From NCBI RefSeq assembly GCF_000217935.1, contig NZ_AFHI01000003.1:62001-126000 (forward strand): 64,000 bases of DNA, written 5' to 3'. Positions 47,084 through 56,313 of this stretch are shown here, one piece after another. The stretch comes from Rheinheimera sp. A13L (lineage in GTDB: Bacteria; Pseudomonadota; Gammaproteobacteria; Enterobacterales; Alteromonadaceae). Within the stretch, counting starts at the first letter, position 1; the number at the start of each line of letters is the position of its first letter. Under the pieces are notes generated by a model that was not told where the DNA came from, did no database searches, and saw only the letters and a program-made list of their open reading frames with translations. The position numbers and the translations under genes were made by a program.

Positions 47084-47859
47084 ATGCGCTGGCTTTAACG
47101 GACGATATAGCCCGTCATTTTGGTCGTGCCCGTGAAAGTTATGAACAGGCTGCACGTTTACAACGGCTGGTTGCAGCTAAAGCCTTGAGTTTATTAAAAC
47201 CGACAGATGGATTGTTGCTGGATTTAGGCTCTGGCCCTGGCTGGTTTCATCCAGAGTTAAAACAACATTGCACCGACTTAATAGCGCTGGATTTAAGTCA
47301 TGACATGTTACAAAAAACCAGGGAAGCACTACATGCCACTTTAGTAGTTCAGGCTGATGCTCAGTCTTTACCTGTAGCGAGTGAAAGCATCAACCGGGTC
47401 TTCTCCAGCCTGATGTTGCAATGGTGCGAACAACCACAGCTGGTGCTGCGAGACATCAACCGCGTATTAAAACCTGGTGGTTCAGCTGTGATCAGTACCT
47501 TGCTCTATGGCACTTTAGAGGAATTTAAACAGGCATGGGCACAGGTGGATCATCATCAGCATATCAACCAGTTTTTGCCATTAAGCTTCTTTCAGCAAGT
47601 ACAACAGCAGTATCCGGAATTAGGCTTAGAGCTTCTGACTGAACAGGTGCAGCTGTCGTATCCGGATGTGCTGGCTTTGGCTCGGGAGTTAAAAGATTTA
47701 GGCGCCAATACAGTCACCCAAGGCCGTAATAAAGCCTTAACTGGTAAACAACGCTGGCAAAAAGTTCAGCAGGCTTATCCATCCCGTTGCATCGACGGAA
47801 GCATCAGTGCCAGTTATCAGGTGTTGTATCTGGTCCTTACTAAGAAAAGCAAAGAGTAA
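47080..47859 (+). CDS. bioC: Malonyl-ACP O-methyltransferase
   Basis: SAM-dependent methyltransferase that caps malonyl-ACP so the fatty-acid machinery can build pimelate. The start is the ATG at 47080 (MNALALTDDIARHFGRA), which overlaps the bioF stop, giving 259 residues. The SAM motif I is LLLDLGSGPGWF near residue 45, motif II is DLIALDLSHDML, and SSLMLQWCEQP is typical of BioC. An upstream extension inside bioF is open but unlikely. It works with a BioH- or BioG-type esterase, which is not in the window. Confidence 0.94.
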   Translation: MNALALTDDIARHFGRARESYEQAARLQRLVAAKALSLLKPTDGLLLDLGSGPGWFHPELKQHCTDLIALDLSHDMLQKTREALHATLVVQADAQSLPVASESINRVFSSLMLQWCEQPQLVLRDINRVLKPGGSAVISTLLYGTLEEFKQAWAQVDHHQHINQFLPLSFFQQVQQQYPELGLELLTEQVQLSYPDVLALARELKDLGANTVTQGRNKALTGKQRWQKVQQAYPSRCIDGSISASYQVLYLVLTKKSKE

Positions 47860-47862
47860 AAA

Positions 47863-48534
47863 ATGCAGACAGTTTTTATCACGGGCACAGATACAGATGC
47901 GGGCAAAACTTATGTGGCTGTGGCATTGCTACAAGGCTTAAAAGCTCTGGGCCATCGCACTGTGGCGCAAAAACCAGTAGCAGCCGGGGTGAATGAAGCA
48001 GGTTTTAATACTGATGCTTTGCAATTGCTGCAGCACGCGACAGAGTCGTTAAGTTATCAGCAGGTGAATCCTTATTGTCTGACCGATGCAGTAGCCCCGC
48101 ACCTGGCTGCAGCAAAAGCAGGACTTTGTATAGACCCTATCATTCTGACCAAAGAGTTACATAAGCTCCAAAATGTGGATGCTGATATAGCTCTAGTAGA
48201 AGGTGCTGGTGGCTGGTTATTACCACTGGATGATCACAGTACTATGGCGGATTGGGTGACAGAGCTGCAATTGCCAGTGCTATTGGTGGTGGGGATGAAA
48301 CTTGGCTGCTTAAACCATGCTTTATTGACGGTACGTGAAATTGAACACTCTGGCCTGAAGCTGCTAGGCTGGGTGGCCAATTGTATTGACCCGGACATGG
48401 CTTATCAGCAGGAAAATATCAGCTATTTACAACAAAAGCTGACAGCGCCATGTCTTGGCGTTTTGCCTTACCAGTCCGAACCACAGATCAATGCAACGCT
48501 TGCCACGGCTTTTGTTCAAGCGCTCCTGGATTAG
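47863..48534 (+). CDS. bioD: ATP-dependent dethiobiotin synthetase
   Basis: Carboxylates DAPA and closes the ureido ring with ATP. It has 223 residues. The P-loop TGTDTDAGKTYVAVALL is at residues 7-23, AQKPVAAGVN near residue 36 and VEGAGGWLLPL near residue 113 are the substrate and magnesium sites. Last gene of bioBFCD, three bases after bioC. No clear terminator follows. Confidence 0.95.
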   Translation: MQTVFITGTDTDAGKTYVAVALLQGLKALGHRTVAQKPVAAGVNEAGFNTDALQLLQHATESLSYQQVNPYCLTDAVAPHLAAAKAGLCIDPIILTKELHKLQNVDADIALVEGAGGWLLPLDDHSTMADWVTELQLPVLLVVGMKLGCLNHALLTVREIEHSGLKLLGWVANCIDPDMAYQQENISYLQQKLTAPCLGVLPYQSEPQINATLATAFVQALLD

Positions 48535-48593
48535 TGTTAAATAACGCACCGATAACTCCATTCATCTTTATTTACAATTGCTTGTCGCACTTT

Positions 48594-48623
48594 CATTGAA
48601 AAAACGCTTCTAAGCCATATAGT
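48594..48623 (+). promoter_or_regulatory. Candidate htpX promoter, heat-shock-like
   Basis: CATTGAAA (48594-48601), then 13 bases, then CCATATA (48615-48621), close to the sigma-32 pattern CTTGAAA / CCCCATNT. The same stretch also reads as sigma-70 TTGAAA-16-TATAGT (48618-48623). It lies about 30 bases before the htpX start, and E. coli htpX is heat- and envelope-stress induced. Confidence 0.5.
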
Positions 48624-48653
48624 ACAAGCAGTAGCTTAATAAACGAGGTATCT

Positions 48654-49520
48654 ATGAAGCGAATTATACTGTTCTTAGCCACAAACCTGGCGGTGATGTT
48701 GGTGTTAAGTATAGTACTTAGCATTGTTTTCCGTGTGCTTGGCATTGATAGCCGCAGCATAGGCGGCCTGTTGGTATTTGCAGCAGTATTTGGTTTTGGT
48801 GGTTCGTTCATTTCATTGTTTATGTCGAAATGGATGGCCAAACGTTCTACCGGTGCTGTGGTGATCACCCAGCCACGTAATGCCACTGAGCAGTGGTTAT
48901 TTGATACGGTGCGCCGTCAGGCTCAGCAGGCTGGTATTGGTATGCCTGAAGTGGCCATTTACGACTCACCGGAAATGAACGCTTTTGCCACAGGGGCCAG
49001 CCGTAACAATGCGCTGGTGGCTGTAAGTACAGGCTTAATGCGGAATATGCGTGAAGAAGAAGTGGAGGCTGTGCTGGCGCATGAAGTCTCACACGTCGCT
49101 AATGGTGATATGGTGACTCTGACGCTTATTCAGGGTGTGGTGAACACTTTTGTGATCTTCTTTGCCCGTTTAATTGCCGGTGCGATCAGCGGTAACCGCA
49201 ATGACGAAGGCGGCAGCAGCAATGGTTTTGCGTATATGATGACTGTTTTTGTGCTGGAAATGGCTTTTGGTGTGCTGGCCAGCATTATCGTCATGTGGTT
49301 CTCCCGTCAACGTGAATACCGTGCTGATGCGGGTGCAGCCAAACTGGTTGGTGCCAATAAAATGGTCGCAGCGCTGGAGCGTTTACGTAATAACCACGAA
49401 AGTCAGTTGGAAGGTTCAATGATGGCTTTTGGTATAGCCAGCAAACCTGCTGCATCAGAGCTGTTTTTAAGCCATCCACCGCTGGAAAAACGTATTGCAG
49501 CATTACGTGGTGCTTTTTAA
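48654..49520 (+). CDS. htpX: Membrane protease HtpX
   Basis: Inner-membrane M48 zinc protease that works with FtsH in membrane-protein quality control. It has 288 residues. Two N-terminal helices lie at about 4-27 and 36-58, the zinc motif HEVSH is at residues 143-147 with the third ligand in [14 protein letters not shown], and another hydrophobic pair lies at about 160-220. The C-terminal [15 protein letters not shown] is the family signature. Monocistronic, with its own terminator. Confidence 0.97.
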   Translation: MKRIILFLATNLAVMLVLSIVLSIVFRVLGIDSRSIGGLLVFAAVFGFGGSFISLFMSKWMAKRSTGAVVITQPRNATEQWLFDTVRRQAQQAGIGMPEVAIYDSPEMNAFATGASRNNALVAVSTGLMRNMREEEVEAVLAHEVSHVANGDMVTLTLIQGVVNTFVIFFARLIAGAISGNRNDEGGSSNGFAYMMTVFVLEMAFGVLASIIVMWFSRQREYRADAGAAKLVGANKMVAALERLRNNHESQLEGSMMAFGIASKPAASELFLSHPPLEKRIAALRGAF

Positions 49521-49545
49521 GCCAAGGCGTTAGCAACATAGTACA

Positions 49546-49575
49546 AAGAGGAACTTCGGTTCCTTTTTGTTTTTA
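49546..49575 (+). terminator. Rho-independent terminator after htpX
   Basis: A stem AGGAAC (49549-49554) and GTTCCT (49559-49564) closed by a stable TTCG tetraloop and followed by a T-rich tail. Confidence 0.85.
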
Positions 49576-49586
49576 TAAAACCAGGC

Positions 49587-50528
49587 TTAACACATCATCA
49601 CCTGATTTCTGCCTGCTGCTTTGGCCTGGTACAAGGCTTCATCTGCGGCCTGAATTAAGTTAAAGGCTGTAGTGCCATGCTCAGGATAACAAGCCAGGCC
49701 AGCAGACAAGGTAATACTGATGGTCTGATGTTTAGCAAAAACCTGAGCTTGCTGTACATGCTGCCGCCAGTTTTCCGCCAGATGTCTGGCTTGCGCAGCG
49801 TTCGTATTAGGTAAAATGACCAGAAATTCTTCCCCGCCGTAGCGGAACAAAATATCGGTACGTCTGCTTTGACGAAGTAAATGTTTTGCCACCATTTCAA
49901 TCACTGTGTCGCCGGTCTGATGACCGAACTGATCATTGAGTTGTTTAAAATGATCCAGGTCCAGCATCACCACAGCCAACGGTTTTTGATTACGTCTGGC
50001 CAACGCCAGCTCACGCTCCATAAATTCATTAAGGAAACGACGATTAAATAAATTGGTTAAGGGATCACGGATAGCTTGTTCACTGATGCGATTCTTCAGT
50101 TGCTCTATATCTGTTAGCCGCTTTTGCAGCTCATCTTTCTGTTGCTGCAGCAACAGCAGAGCATTCTGCTGTTCGCTGATATCCTGCATCACCAGTAAAT
50201 AACTGGCAGGATCCGAAGGCTCTGGTTGCTCAAGTTGCATTTTAAAATGCCGGCAGTTGTCCTGGTCTGTACTCAGGCACCAGAACACAGGCTTTTGATG
50301 CTGGCACAGCAGCTGCAATTGGCTGATAAAATCGGCTGGAAGCTGGTTTAACCCCTGAGCACGGGATCTCAGCCGCAAATTAAATAACTGCTGAAAGGCG
50401 GTGTTGCTTCGCAGCAGTTTTATGTTTTGATTTGTCTGACGTTGCAGCAATGCAAAGGGCGTGGACAAGGACTGAAATAAGTCCGTCCAGCCAGGAAAGC
50501 TATGTGGTGTTGATGGTCCTTTTGTCAC
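49587..50528 (-). CDS. Diguanylate cyclase (PAS-like sensor plus GGDEF)
   Basis: Makes cyclic di-GMP from two GTP. It is a 313-residue soluble protein. The N-terminal part (about 15-120) looks like a PAS fold without recognisable cofactor residues, and a coiled coil at about 120-150 (LLLLQQQKDELQKRLTDIEQ) leads into the GGDEF domain (from about 153; RDPLTNLFNRRFLNEFMERE). The active loop is GGEEF at 231-235, and the inhibitory I-site RRTD is at 222-225, five residues before, so product inhibition is expected. The start appears to be GTG with a weak ribosome binding site. The input signal is unknown. Confidence 0.93.
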   Translation of the reverse strand: MTKGPSTPHSFPGWTDLFQSLSTPFALLQRQTNQNIKLLRSNTAFQQLFNLRLRSRAQGLNQLPADFISQLQLLCQHQKPVFWCLSTDQDNCRHFKMQLEQPEPSDPASYLLVMQDISEQQNALLLLQQQKDELQKRLTDIEQLKNRISEQAIRDPLTNLFNRRFLNEFMERELALARRNQKPLAVVMLDLDHFKQLNDQFGHQTGDTVIEMVAKHLLRQSRRTDILFRYGGEEFLVILPNTNAAQARHLAENWRQHVQQAQVFAKHQTISITLSAGLACYPEHGTTAFNLIQAADEALYQAKAAGRNQVMMC

Positions 50529-50716
50529 GAGGTACGCAGCTCTTTGACCTTTGCCTGACTATAGGAAATATCTGCCTAAAAATACAGCAAGCTGTATTAA
50601 AAACAGTCGGTTTTTGTTGGCGAAGAACGGAATATAAAGAGTACAGGCACTTTTGCTGGAAAAATTGTCAAATAGGGTCTAGTTTCTAGCAAAACAACGA
50701 CAAAGGAAAAGACGAG

Positions 50717-50950
50717 ATGCCGGTAAATTCACAATTGAATGATGAGATTCGTATTTTGACTTTATTTAACCTGGACACTTCGCTGGAAGGCATTAAGGCC
50801 CATAAATCAGCCGATCCAGGTGCAAAAGAAGCCATTGAGCGTTTACATAAAAAAGGCTTATTAACCCAGGCCGACGGCGGTTATCTGACCGATCTGGGGC
50901 GTAATTGCGCTGAGCATTTACAAAGCGCGTTGCGTATTCTCAGTACTTAA
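50717..50950 (+). CDS. TIGR02647 family small protein
   Basis: A 77-residue cytosolic protein. The text EIRILTLFNLDTSLEGIKAH and the later LHKKGLLTQADGGYLTDLGR are characteristic of the TIGR02647 family, found in Pseudomonas and marine gammaproteobacteria. The C-terminal half has the look of a winged-helix wing (GGYLTDLGR), but DNA binding is not shown. It stands alone between divergent and convergent neighbours. AAAGGAAAAG before the ATG is a good ribosome binding site. The family is recalled from memory. Confidence 0.8.
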   Translation: MPVNSQLNDEIRILTLFNLDTSLEGIKAHKSADPGAKEAIERLHKKGLLTQADGGYLTDLGRNCAEHLQSALRILST

Positions 50951-50978
50951 TAGCCCAAGCTTTGAACTGACAGCACTT

Positions 50979-52877
50979 TCAACCCACAGTACTGTTATGT
51001 TTTGCCAATTGATGGAGCAGTTTGCGACACTGTTGCAACTGCTCTTGCTGCTCTGCAAATTCAAATCGCTGATAAGCGGATAATAGTTCATTCAGCTCTG
51101 TGCTCAGTGCGGGATGAAGAGCAGTCAGTTGGCGCAGGTATGACTCCATACTCTGATAATCCGCCTTTTCGCCATAAGGCCGCAGTACCTTCAGCATCCG
51201 TTGCCGTAACAGAACATTCTGGCTTTGGCTGCTGCGCTGTAGCCAGAGGTAAATAATCAGCACCAGAAGCAATGATGTTGTGATGCCTGTGGCTATCCAT
51301 AACCAAGGCATGGTTTTAAAATAATGCCAGATAAAACGCTGCTCTGTCTGATCAAAACTCAGTACCCAAACCGACCAATAATAATCCAGCCATTCCAGCT
51401 GCTGCAGCCAGCTGCCTAAAAATCCACGCTGAAAAAACTGATCTAAAAATTGCCGTTCAGATAAAGACAATGCATCAGATAAGCCCTGGGTTAAACGCAG
51501 AGGTGCAACTATCACAGTGGCATCAAAACGTCGCCAATAGCCGTCTTCCAGATACTCAACCCAGGCATGAGCATCTTTTTGCAACACTTGCAGATAATCG
51601 CCTTGAGTCTGCCAGACGCCGCCCTGATAGCCAGCAACCACACGGGCAGGAATACCGGCAGCGCGAAACAGATAAGCTGCTGCAGAAGCATAATGACCAC
51701 AGAAGCCCACTTTGTGCTGAAATAAAAACTGATCCACCTGAGCCTGTTGGTTCAATACAGGCGGGCGCAGACTGTAACTGAATTGCTGCTGTTCAAAATA
51801 CTGGTATAAAGCCCGGGCATAAGCTGAGGCTGTTGTGTGCTGTTGTTTGAGTTGTAACGCCAGCTCGCTGGCTTGCGGGTTGCTGTGACGCAATACCAGA
51901 TTGCGTTTTGCTTCCTCAGTGTTTTGTTGGGCAACAGCCGAACCATTTGAGGTCAGGCTATAAGAAAAACGTCTGCTGATCTGCTGGCGGCTTTCTATTA
52001 AACCAGCAGCAACAGTCTGGACTTGCCCCTGCAATTGACTGACCTGGCCCAAACTAAAGAGGCTACGCTGAAAATGGGGTTCAACCACTAACTGGTATTG
52101 ATAGCGGCCTGCTGTGGTCACTGGCTGTTGTGGCGTACGCTGTAAATCGGGTAGCCAGTCCTGACCATTAAAAGCTTCAAACACTTTGGCCCGCCAGTAG
52201 AGTTCATGCTGAGCAGGTTTTTCATTAGCAAACTCAACTCTGAACGCCAGACTGTCGTTTTGCACTAATCTTTCCAGTCCTCCCAACGACAGCTCATCGG
52301 CTAAACCTGTTTGGGCCTGATGCTGCCTTTCGGTTTGCCATAAAGGTGGTAGCCTTGGAAACAATACAAAAAGAGCGATACAAAAAGGCATGACCCAAAG
52401 CAGTAAACGAATGTCGGTCCAGCGAAATTTACTTTGTTGCACCGGAGCAAAGAGCAGGTAATGCAAATACAAATTGCAGAAAAATAACAAAAACACCGCG
52501 CTGGCAAACCACAGGCTTTGATTGAGCATAAAACCTGTGGTGATTAAAAAATACTGCACCCACACCAGCTTTTTGGCGTGTGGGAGTTCAGAATGAATAG
52601 AAAAAAGTCGCAGAGCGGCTGAAAAAAACAACAACTGCAGCATGGAATCCTGCATATCCTGTTGCCATAGCTGCGAAAGCAACAACAGGCACAACATCAC
52701 AGCCAGCGCATTGATGGTCATCATCCTGACTTTTTGCTGTGCTTTAAAGCTGATGTATTTAAACAGCAGAATGCCCATCAGCACCAGACTGGACCACCAG
52801 CTTAAGCCCTCTTGCAGCAAGGCTAATAACATCAGCTGCACCAGCAGGGCTGTGGGAATAAATGCCGGATTCAGCAT
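50979..52877 (-). CDS. TgpA-like membrane transglutaminase (DUF3488-transglutaminase)
   Basis: A 632-residue inner-membrane protein. Several N-terminal helices (about 1-190, DUF3488) precede a periplasmic transglutaminase-like domain. Its catalytic cysteine is C393 in GFCGHYASAAAYLFRAAGIP, the histidine lies in KDAHAWVEYL and the aspartate in RFDATVIV. A further helix at about 545-570 and a cytosolic tail follow. The start is the ATG at 52877, seven bases inside the DUF58 stop; a TTG 21 bases upstream is less likely. It is the third gene of the MoxR-DUF58-TgpA unit known from Pseudomonas, where TgpA is essential; the substrate is unknown. Confidence 0.9.
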   Translation of the reverse strand: MLNPAFIPTALLVQLMLLALLQEGLSWWSSLVLMGILLFKYISFKAQQKVRMMTINALAVMLCLLLLSQLWQQDMQDSMLQLLFFSAALRLFSIHSELPHAKKLVWVQYFLITTGFMLNQSLWFASAVFLLFFCNLYLHYLLFAPVQQSKFRWTDIRLLLWVMPFCIALFVLFPRLPPLWQTERQHQAQTGLADELSLGGLERLVQNDSLAFRVEFANEKPAQHELYWRAKVFEAFNGQDWLPDLQRTPQQPVTTAGRYQYQLVVEPHFQRSLFSLGQVSQLQGQVQTVAAGLIESRQQISRRFSYSLTSNGSAVAQQNTEEAKRNLVLRHSNPQASELALQLKQQHTTASAYARALYQYFEQQQFSYSLRPPVLNQQAQVDQFLFQHKVGFCGHYASAAAYLFRAAGIPARVVAGYQGGVWQTQGDYLQVLQKDAHAWVEYLEDGYWRRFDATVIVAPLRLTQGLSDALSLSERQFLDQFFQRGFLGSWLQQLEWLDYYWSVWVLSFDQTEQRFIWHYFKTMPWLWIATGITTSLLLVLIIYLWLQRSSQSQNVLLRQRMLKVLRPYGEKADYQSMESYLRQLTALHPALSTELNELLSAYQRFEFAEQQEQLQQCRKLLHQLAKHNSTVG

Positions 52878-53818
52878 AAGGTCAGAGCCTGTAAACAACG
52901 ATGCAAATGAGCCTGCCCCTGATCGGGGCCAATAGTACTGAGTGGGGTGCTCAGACTGTAACTTTCGCCTTGTTGTTCATACTGATGCAGCAAAACGCAA
53001 AATTGTGACAGCTGCAGCTCCAAAGCAGCGCCTGTGGCAGTGACGATCAGTGTCTTGGGTAAAGCAGGCACAGTGGACTCTGAGTTCTGCCGAACCACAG
53101 GTTGCCAGGGATTTTTTGCTAATCGTTTCCAGTCGATGCTCGAAGCCTGATCTCCGGGCAGATAAGGTGCCAGTTGATCCGGCTGATCCGGGATCTGCTG
53201 GCGTGGCGCTGCATTGGTATTTTTTAATTCAGCGGCTGCCGGGTAAACCCAGTAGGGCTGCTGCAACTGAATATAGGTCCAGCAACGGATCAAACCAAAG
53301 GGAAAATAGGATTCAAGCTTAAAGCGCTGTAGCTGATAAAAACCCCGCTGACGCTGATAAAGCTCCAGCTGTACCAGCTCTGGCAGAGTTTCAAATAAAA
53401 GGGCTTCAAACTCATCACCGGAAAAAGACAGCATTTTTTTATGCTCTGTATGGCTTAAAGCTAAGCTCAGAGTCAGACTTTGGCCGGCATAGGTGTGTAA
53501 AGGCATAGATAAAGGTGGGCTGGTTTTTAGCTGTAATCTGTACAGATTAAAAAAAGCCGCCAGAATGCAGCAACAGAATAACGACAGCAGCAGATAAGCA
53601 CAAAGCAGGATCAGGTTGTTTTGATAGTTACTGCCAAAGACGTATAACAAAATAATCAGCAGCACAAACCAGGCGCCATAAGCGCTGGGGAAGACATAAA
53701 GCAGATGCTGGCGCAAGGTGAGTTCAGTGGACGCAGGCTGACGTTTATCCAGCCAGCGATAAAATCTCAGCCTGAGTTTCTGTTTAATTTTTTGCCACAC
53801 TGTCATCTTTAGTGTCAT
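52871..53818 (-). CDS. DUF58 domain protein
   Basis: A 315-residue protein with two N-terminal helices at about 35-80 (AYGAWFVLLIILLYVFGS) and a cytosolic or periplasmic C-terminal DUF58 region. The family marker is DQASSIDWKRLAK near residue 215, where the typical text is D-x-R-x-IDW. It starts at the ATG at 53818, overlapping the MoxR stop as ATGA. DUF58 proteins are thought to act with MoxR ATPases in assembly or maturation of envelope or multiprotein complexes; this is family knowledge, not shown here. Confidence 0.88.
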   Translation of the reverse strand: MTLKMTVWQKIKQKLRLRFYRWLDKRQPASTELTLRQHLLYVFPSAYGAWFVLLIILLYVFGSNYQNNLILLCAYLLLSLFCCCILAAFFNLYRLQLKTSPPLSMPLHTYAGQSLTLSLALSHTEHKKMLSFSGDEFEALLFETLPELVQLELYQRQRGFYQLQRFKLESYFPFGLIRCWTYIQLQQPYWVYPAAAELKNTNAAPRQQIPDQPDQLAPYLPGDQASSIDWKRLAKNPWQPVVRQNSESTVPALPKTLIVTATGAALELQLSQFCVLLHQYEQQGESYSLSTPLSTIGPDQGQAHLHRCLQALTLC

Positions 53819-54729
53819 AGAGGGCAAGGCACCTTGCGCAGTAATTGCAGACTCAGGCTTTTGTTGTCTCTGGAAGAACCTGGATTAAGCCTGTGTTCTG
53901 CCACAGAAGGAAACACCTGTTGCACATCCTCTGCTGTGGCGTAATGACGACCGGACAACAAAGCAAAAGCTTTAGTGGCTCTTAACAAAGCCTTAGCTGC
54001 CCGTGGTGAAAGTGGCAGGCAATCCTGCTGCTGCCTGCTTTGTGTCACCAACGCCAGCAAATAATCAAGCAAGGCATCACTGACTTTGATCTGAACCACT
54101 TGCTGTTGCAATAACAGCAGTTGCTGCTCGTTAATACAAGGGAGCAGTCCTTCTAAACGGGATTGGCCATGATCCTGCTGCAGTATCAGTTTCTCCGTCT
54201 GCAGATCCGGAAAACCCAGGGCAAGGCGCATCAGAAAACGGTCGAGTTGTGATTCAGGTAAGGCATTGGTACCAGCATGAAACAACGGGTTTTGGGTGGC
54301 TATCACAAAAAAGGGTTTAGGCAAAGGGTAAGACAAACCATCAACAGACACCTGTTTTTCTTCCATGGCTTCGAGTAAAGCACTTTGAGTACGGGGGCTG
54401 GCTCTGTTTATTTCATCGGCCAACAAAATCTGACTGAAAATAGGGCCACTGCGGAACTGAAACTCCTGAGTGTCTTTTAAAAACACCGATTGCCCCAGCA
54501 GGTCCGCAGGCAACATATCATTAGTAAACTGAACTCTTTTGTAATGAACTCCCAAACTTAGAGCCAGTGCATGGGCGAGGGTGGTTTTACCTAAACCTGG
54601 TAAATCTTCAATCAATAAATGACCTTCTGACAATAAACAACACAAGGCCAACCGCACGGCCTGAGGTTTACCTAAAATTACCTGATTCAGCTTCTGCTCT
54701 AACTGCTGTAAAGCCTGAATTTCCACCAT
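53815..54729 (-). CDS. MoxR-family AAA+ ATPase
   Basis: A 304-residue AAA+ chaperone-like ATPase, first gene of the MoxR-DUF58-TgpA operon. Walker A is EDLPGLGKTTLAHALA near residue 37, Walker B is ILLADEINRASPRTQ near residue 101, sensor 1 is FVIATQNPL near residue 143, and LPESQLDRFLMRLALGFPD carries the arginine finger. The C-terminal lid (from about 230) includes LSPRAAKALLRATKAFALL. The start is ATG at 54729. Confidence 0.94.
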   Translation of the reverse strand: MVEIQALQQLEQKLNQVILGKPQAVRLALCCLLSEGHLLIEDLPGLGKTTLAHALALSLGVHYKRVQFTNDMLPADLLGQSVFLKDTQEFQFRSGPIFSQILLADEINRASPRTQSALLEAMEEKQVSVDGLSYPLPKPFFVIATQNPLFHAGTNALPESQLDRFLMRLALGFPDLQTEKLILQQDHGQSRLEGLLPCINEQQLLLLQQQVVQIKVSDALLDYLLALVTQSRQQQDCLPLSPRAAKALLRATKAFALLSGRHYATAEDVQQVFPSVAEHRLNPGSSRDNKSLSLQLLRKVPCPL

Positions 54730-54792
54730 AAAAGCTCCGTTTTAAATGCCGCTTTCAGCGCCAAAACCTTGCTAAAAAAGGCTTGATATTTT

Positions 54793-54810
54793 CAGATGTT
54801 TAGACATCTG
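54793..54810 (+). other. Hairpin upstream of DAHP synthase
   Basis: CAGATGT (54793-54799) and ACATCTG (54804-54810) with loop TTAG, followed by GGTGTTTTTG. It lies 154 bases before the DAHP synthase start in a 234-base gap and could be a weak terminator or part of a leader. No leader peptide rich in aromatic codons was seen. Confidence 0.35.
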
Positions 54811-54963
54811 GGTGTTTTTGTCGATAAATTTCGGACTATTTATACTTTTCCGCGCAATATACTCATTTAAGCATTGAATTTAGCCGCCAATAAATTTACT
54901 TTGTCTGCGGATAAATAACCTAGTGACATTAACTATCAACTCAGACTTATAGGACTACTTAAA

Positions 54964-56313
54964 GTGACGACCTGGACGCCTCAAAGTTGGCGAGCTTTTC
55001 CAATCCAACAACAACCTCATTACGATGATCAGGCTTTACTCAGCACTGTTGAGCAGCAATTGCACAAATATCCGCCTTTGGTGTTTGCGCAAGAGACTCG
55101 TGATCTCTTTAGTCAGCTTGGTCAAGTGGCTGAAGGCAAAGCATTTTTACTGCAAGGTGGCGATTGTGCGGAAAGCTTTAGTGACTTTAATGCACCAAAA
55201 ATTCGTGACACTTTTAAAGTATTACTGCAAATGGCCGTGGTGCTCACCTTTGCCGGCGGTTGTCCTGTAGTTAAAGTAGCACGTATGGCTGGCCAATACG
55301 CCAAACCCCGCTCCAGTGATTTAGAAACCATAGCTGGTGTATCTCACCCCAGCTACCGTGGTGACATAGTCAACAGCTTTGAATTTACGGCAGAAGCCCG
55401 CAAGCCAGATCCAAACCGTTTAATGACGGCTTACCATCATTCAGCGGCCACCTTAAATTTGTTACGTGCTTTTGCACAAGGTGGATTAGCCGACTTGCAT
55501 CAGGTCAGCCGCTGGAATCTGGGTTTTGTCGATGCCAATCCACTGAAAGGCCGCTATCAGGATGTCGCTCAGCGCATTCAGGAAGCGCTGCGGTTTATGG
55601 AAATTTGTGGTATCACGGCTGAAAATTCACCGTCCATTCGTGAAACGTCCTTGTATACCTCGCATGAAGCCTTGCTGCTGAACTATGAAGAGGCCTTGAC
55701 ACGCCGTGATTCGTTAACAGGTGAATGGTACGACTGTTCAGCTCATATGGTCTGGATAGGTGAACGTACCCGTCAGTTGGATCATGCGCATATTGAGTTT
55801 TTCCGTGGTATCAAAAACCCTGTAGGTGTGAAAGTAGGCCCTGGTATGGATGAAGTGGATTTATTGCGCTTAATTGACGCTTTAAACCCGGAAAATATTC
55901 CTGGCCGCCTGACCTTAATCACACGGATGGGCGCTGATAAGCTGGCTGAGAAATTACCAGCCTTAGTGCGTCGGGTTGAGCGCGAAGGCCGCAAAGTGGT
56001 CTGGAGTTCCGATCCAATGCACGGCAATACAGTCAAAGCCAGCAATGAATACAAAACCCGTGACTTTGAAGCGATTTTGCGTGAAATCCGTTATTTCTTT
56101 GCGGTGCATCAGGCAGAAGGTACTCATGCCGGTGGTATCCACCTGGAAATGACCGGCGATAACGTTACCGAATGTACGGGTGGCGCTTATGGTTTATCAG
56201 AAAACGATTTAAGCAAACGTTACACCACCCAGTGTGATCCGCGCTTAAATTCAGATCAGGTGCTGGAACTGGCTTTCCTGATCGCAGATACCCTTCGTGC
56301 GGTCCGCAAATAA
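54964..56313 (+). CDS. 3-deoxy-7-phosphoheptulonate synthase, class II
   Basis: First enzyme of the shikimate pathway: joins PEP and erythrose-4-phosphate. The sequence is of the class II (plant-like, AroA-II) type, not the E. coli AroFGH type. It has 449 residues. [14 protein letters not shown] starts near residue 63 and carries the metal cysteine, [12 protein letters not shown] lies near residue 111, and the C-terminal [24 protein letters not shown] and TQCDPRLN hold active-site and metal residues. It starts with GTG. The last 17 bases overlap the next gene. Confidence 0.95.
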   Translation: MTTWTPQSWRAFPIQQQPHYDDQALLSTVEQQLHKYPPLVFAQETRDLFSQLGQVAEGKAFLLQGGDCAESFSDFNAPKIRDTFKVLLQMAVVLTFAGGCPVVKVARMAGQYAKPRSSDLETIAGVSHPSYRGDIVNSFEFTAEARKPDPNRLMTAYHHSAATLNLLRAFAQGGLADLHQVSRWNLGFVDANPLKGRYQDVAQRIQEALRFMEICGITAENSPSIRETSLYTSHEALLLNYEEALTRRDSLTGEWYDCSAHMVWIGERTRQLDHAHIEFFRGIKNPVGVKVGPGMDEVDLLRLIDALNPENIPGRLTLITRMGADKLAEKLPALVRRVEREGRKVVWSSDPMHGNTVKASNEYKTRDFEAILREIRYFFAVHQAEGTHAGGIHLEMTGDNVTECTGGAYGLSENDLSKRYTTQCDPRLNSDQVLELAFLIADTLRAVRK

